Of a stretch of DNA of 64,000 bases, positions 62,572 to 64,000 are shown piece by piece. This DNA is from Flavobacterium sp. 5. Its GTDB lineage: Bacteria > Bacteroidota > Bacteroidia > Flavobacteriales > Flavobacteriaceae. Within the stretch, counting starts at the first letter, position 1; each line of letters opens with the position of its first letter. The stretch lies in NCBI RefSeq assembly GCF_002813295.1, contig NZ_PHUE01000001.1, forward strand, positions 2,418,001 to 2,482,000, in the 5' to 3' direction. A program made the translations under genes and the position numbers. A model generated the notes under the pieces. That model saw only the letters and a list, made by a program, of their open reading frames with translations. It made no database searches and was not told the DNA's origin.

Positions 62572-63918
62572 ATGTTTAAAAAAATACTAATTGCAAATAG
62601 GGGAGAGATAGCACTTCGTGTCATTCGAACTTGTAGAGAAATGGGCATCAAAACTGTCGCTGTTTATTCTACCGCCGATGCTGAAAGTTTACATGTTAAA
62701 TTTGCAGATGAAGCTGTTTGTATTGGCCCACCACCAAGTAACTTGTCTTATTTAAAGATGTCTAATATTATTGCTGCTGCTGAAATTACAAATGCAGATG
62801 CAATTCATCCAGGTTACGGATTCCTTTCTGAAAATTCAAAATTCTCGAAGATTTGTCAAGAACATGGTATCAAATTTATTGGAGCTTCTCCTGAAATGAT
62901 TGATAGAATGGGGGATAAAGCTTCAGCTAAATCCACGATGATCGAAGCCGGAGTACCTTGCGTACCAGGTTCGGTTGGGATTTTAGAATCTTTTGAACAA
63001 GCTGCTGAATTAGCCGACAAATTTGGATATCCAGTTATGCTAAAAGCTACAGCTGGTGGCGGTGGAAAAGGAATGAGAGCTGTATGGGCTCCTGAAGATT
63101 TATTAAAAGCTTGGGAAGGTGCTCGTCAAGAATCTGCAGCTGCTTTTGGAAATGACGGAATGTATCTTGAAAAATTAATTGAAGAGCCTCGTCATATCGA
63201 AATTCAAGTTGTAGGTGATTCATATGGTAAAGCTTGTCACCTTTCTGAAAGAGACTGTTCTGTTCAACGTCGTCATCAAAAATTGACTGAAGAAACACCT
63301 TCTCCATTCATGACAGATGAATTACGTACAAAAATGGGAGAAGCGGCTGTAAAAGCTGCAGAATATATAAAATATGAAGGTGCTGGTACTGTTGAGTTTT
63401 TAGTTGACAAACACAGAAACTTTTACTTCATGGAAATGAATACTCGTATCCAAGTAGAACACCCTATTACTGAACAAGTAGTAGATTATGACTTAATTCG
63501 TGAGCAAATCCTTGTAGCTGCAGGTGTGCCAATTTCAGGAAGAAATTATCTTCCTCAATTACATGCTATCGAATGCCGTATTAACGCTGAAGATCCTTAT
63601 AACGATTTTAGACCATCACCAGGAAAAATTACTACTTTGCACATGCCAGGTGGTCACGGAGTACGTCTAGATACACACGTATACTCAGGTTATACAATTC
63701 CACCAAATTATGATTCAATGATTGCTAAATTAATTACTACAGCCCAAACTCGTGAAGAAGCTATTAGTAAAATGAGAAGAGCATTAGACGAATTCGTGAT
63801 TGAAGGAATTAAAACAACGATCCCATTCCATAGACAATTGATGGATAATCCTAAATATATTGAAGGCGATTATACAACTGCTTTCATGGACAATTTCAAA
63901 ATGAATCCAATAGAATAA
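62572..63918 (+). CDS. accC: Acetyl-CoA carboxylase biotin carboxylase
   Basis: AccC carboxylates biotin on AccB with ATP and bicarbonate. The 448-residue protein has the N-terminal [20 protein letters not shown], the ATP-grasp glycine loop [36 protein letters not shown], the metal site [20 protein letters not shown] and the biotin carboxylase C-domain to the end ([20 protein letters not shown]). It is followed by a strong terminator. Confidence 0.97.
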   Translation: MFKKILIANRGEIALRVIRTCREMGIKTVAVYSTADAESLHVKFADEAVCIGPPPSNLSYLKMSNIIAAAEITNADAIHPGYGFLSENSKFSKICQEHGIKFIGASPEMIDRMGDKASAKSTMIEAGVPCVPGSVGILESFEQAAELADKFGYPVMLKATAGGGGKGMRAVWAPEDLLKAWEGARQESAAAFGNDGMYLEKLIEEPRHIEIQVVGDSYGKACHLSERDCSVQRRHQKLTEETPSPFMTDELRTKMGEAAVKAAEYIKYEGAGTVEFLVDKHRNFYFMEMNTRIQVEHPITEQVVDYDLIREQILVAAGVPISGRNYLPQLHAIECRINAEDPYNDFRPSPGKITTLHMPGGHGVRLDTHVYSGYTIPPNYDSMIAKLITTAQTREEAISKMRRALDEFVIEGIKTTIPFHRQLMDNPKYIEGDYTTAFMDNFKMNPIE

Positions 63919-63925
63919 TATTAAA

Positions 63926-63945
63926 GGCTGTCAATATTGACAGCC
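63926..63945 (+). terminator. Terminator after accC
   Basis: GGCTGTCAATATTGACAGCC is a perfect palindrome followed by seven T, 7 bp past the accC stop. Confidence 0.92.
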
Positions 63946-63966
63946 TTTTTTTATTTCATTAGTGAT

Positions 63967-63998
63967 AACCCGACAGATTATTAAAATCTGTCGGGTTT
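63967..63998. repeat. Interspersed palindrome AACCCGACAGATT / AATCTGTCGGGTT
   Basis: Perfect 13-bp arms around a 6-base loop, followed by T. It resembles the palindrome at 986-1015 with two GC-for-AT changes in each arm. A second hairpin directly after a good terminator is not needed for termination, so it is probably a copy of a dispersed palindrome. Confidence 0.6.
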
Positions 63999-64000
63999 TT

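Overview
The window is AT-rich and comes from a member of the Flavobacteriia, most likely the genus Flavobacterium. The evidence is the gene families (IPExxxVDY, DUF4421, DUF6377, DUF6249, DUF5689 with choice-of-anchor J, a PID-CTERM-like small protein), the promoter type (TTG, 18-20 bases, TAnnTTTG, the Bacteroidetes sigma-A pattern), a mevalonate-pathway HMG-CoA synthase, and the chromosomal gene order. No rRNA, tRNA, CRISPR array, prophage or insertion sequence was found. Most of it is ordinary core chromosome.

Layout. 1-5.1 kb: the end of a DUF5689 surface protein, a GH97 alpha-glucosidase (SusB-like) and a membrane-anchored SusR-like regulator. 5.1-9.7 kb, minus strand: acpP-fabF-rnc-IPExxxVDY-pyk. 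9.8-15.6 kb: purN, rnhA, a DUF6249 membrane protein divergent from an ECF sigma factor with its small membrane partner, a PfkB kinase and a long PurF-like amidotransferase. 15.6-16.45 kb: four tandem copies of a small RNA gene (see below), then sodA. 17.4-26.3 kb: an AddA-like helicase-nuclease and an AddB-like nuclease, separated by kbl and an OmpA/TSP3 porin. 26.3-30.4 kb: a small ABC module, an alpha/beta hydrolase, an AIM24-type protein and aminopeptidase P. 30.4-31.3 kb: a non-coding stretch with a hairpin minisatellite. 31.3-35.9 kb: glyoxylate-shunt genes aceB-aceA, divergent from a RamB/ScfR-type regulator across a perfect 14-bp palindrome. 36-42.3 kb: mvaS, sdhCAB, a 14-residue-repeat ORF and a nitrilase-family amidase. 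42.3-57.7 kb: mostly lipoproteins, outer-membrane proteins, GNATs, hemW, ruvC, a flippase-like protein with a GT2 glycosyltransferase, and DUF proteins. 58-64 kb: ribE divergent from pdxA, then DUF177-rpmF-fabH-accB-accC, which links translation and fatty-acid synthesis.

The best candidate for an undescribed system is the array at 15604-16447. Four units repeat every 234-236 bp. Each has a 24-bp upstream box exactly 28 bases before a TAnnTTTG promoter element, then about 75 nearly invariant bases that fold into a stem-loop, an invariant G-rich linker and a rho-independent terminator. The sequences between units have diverged. This looks like a family of sibling sRNAs under one activator.

Other strong signals are two divergent ECF promoters with the same sequence and the same 16-base spacer flanking the sigma gene, and five copies of an interspersed REP-like hairpin element. 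Functions are inferred from protein motifs read by eye; no database search was run.
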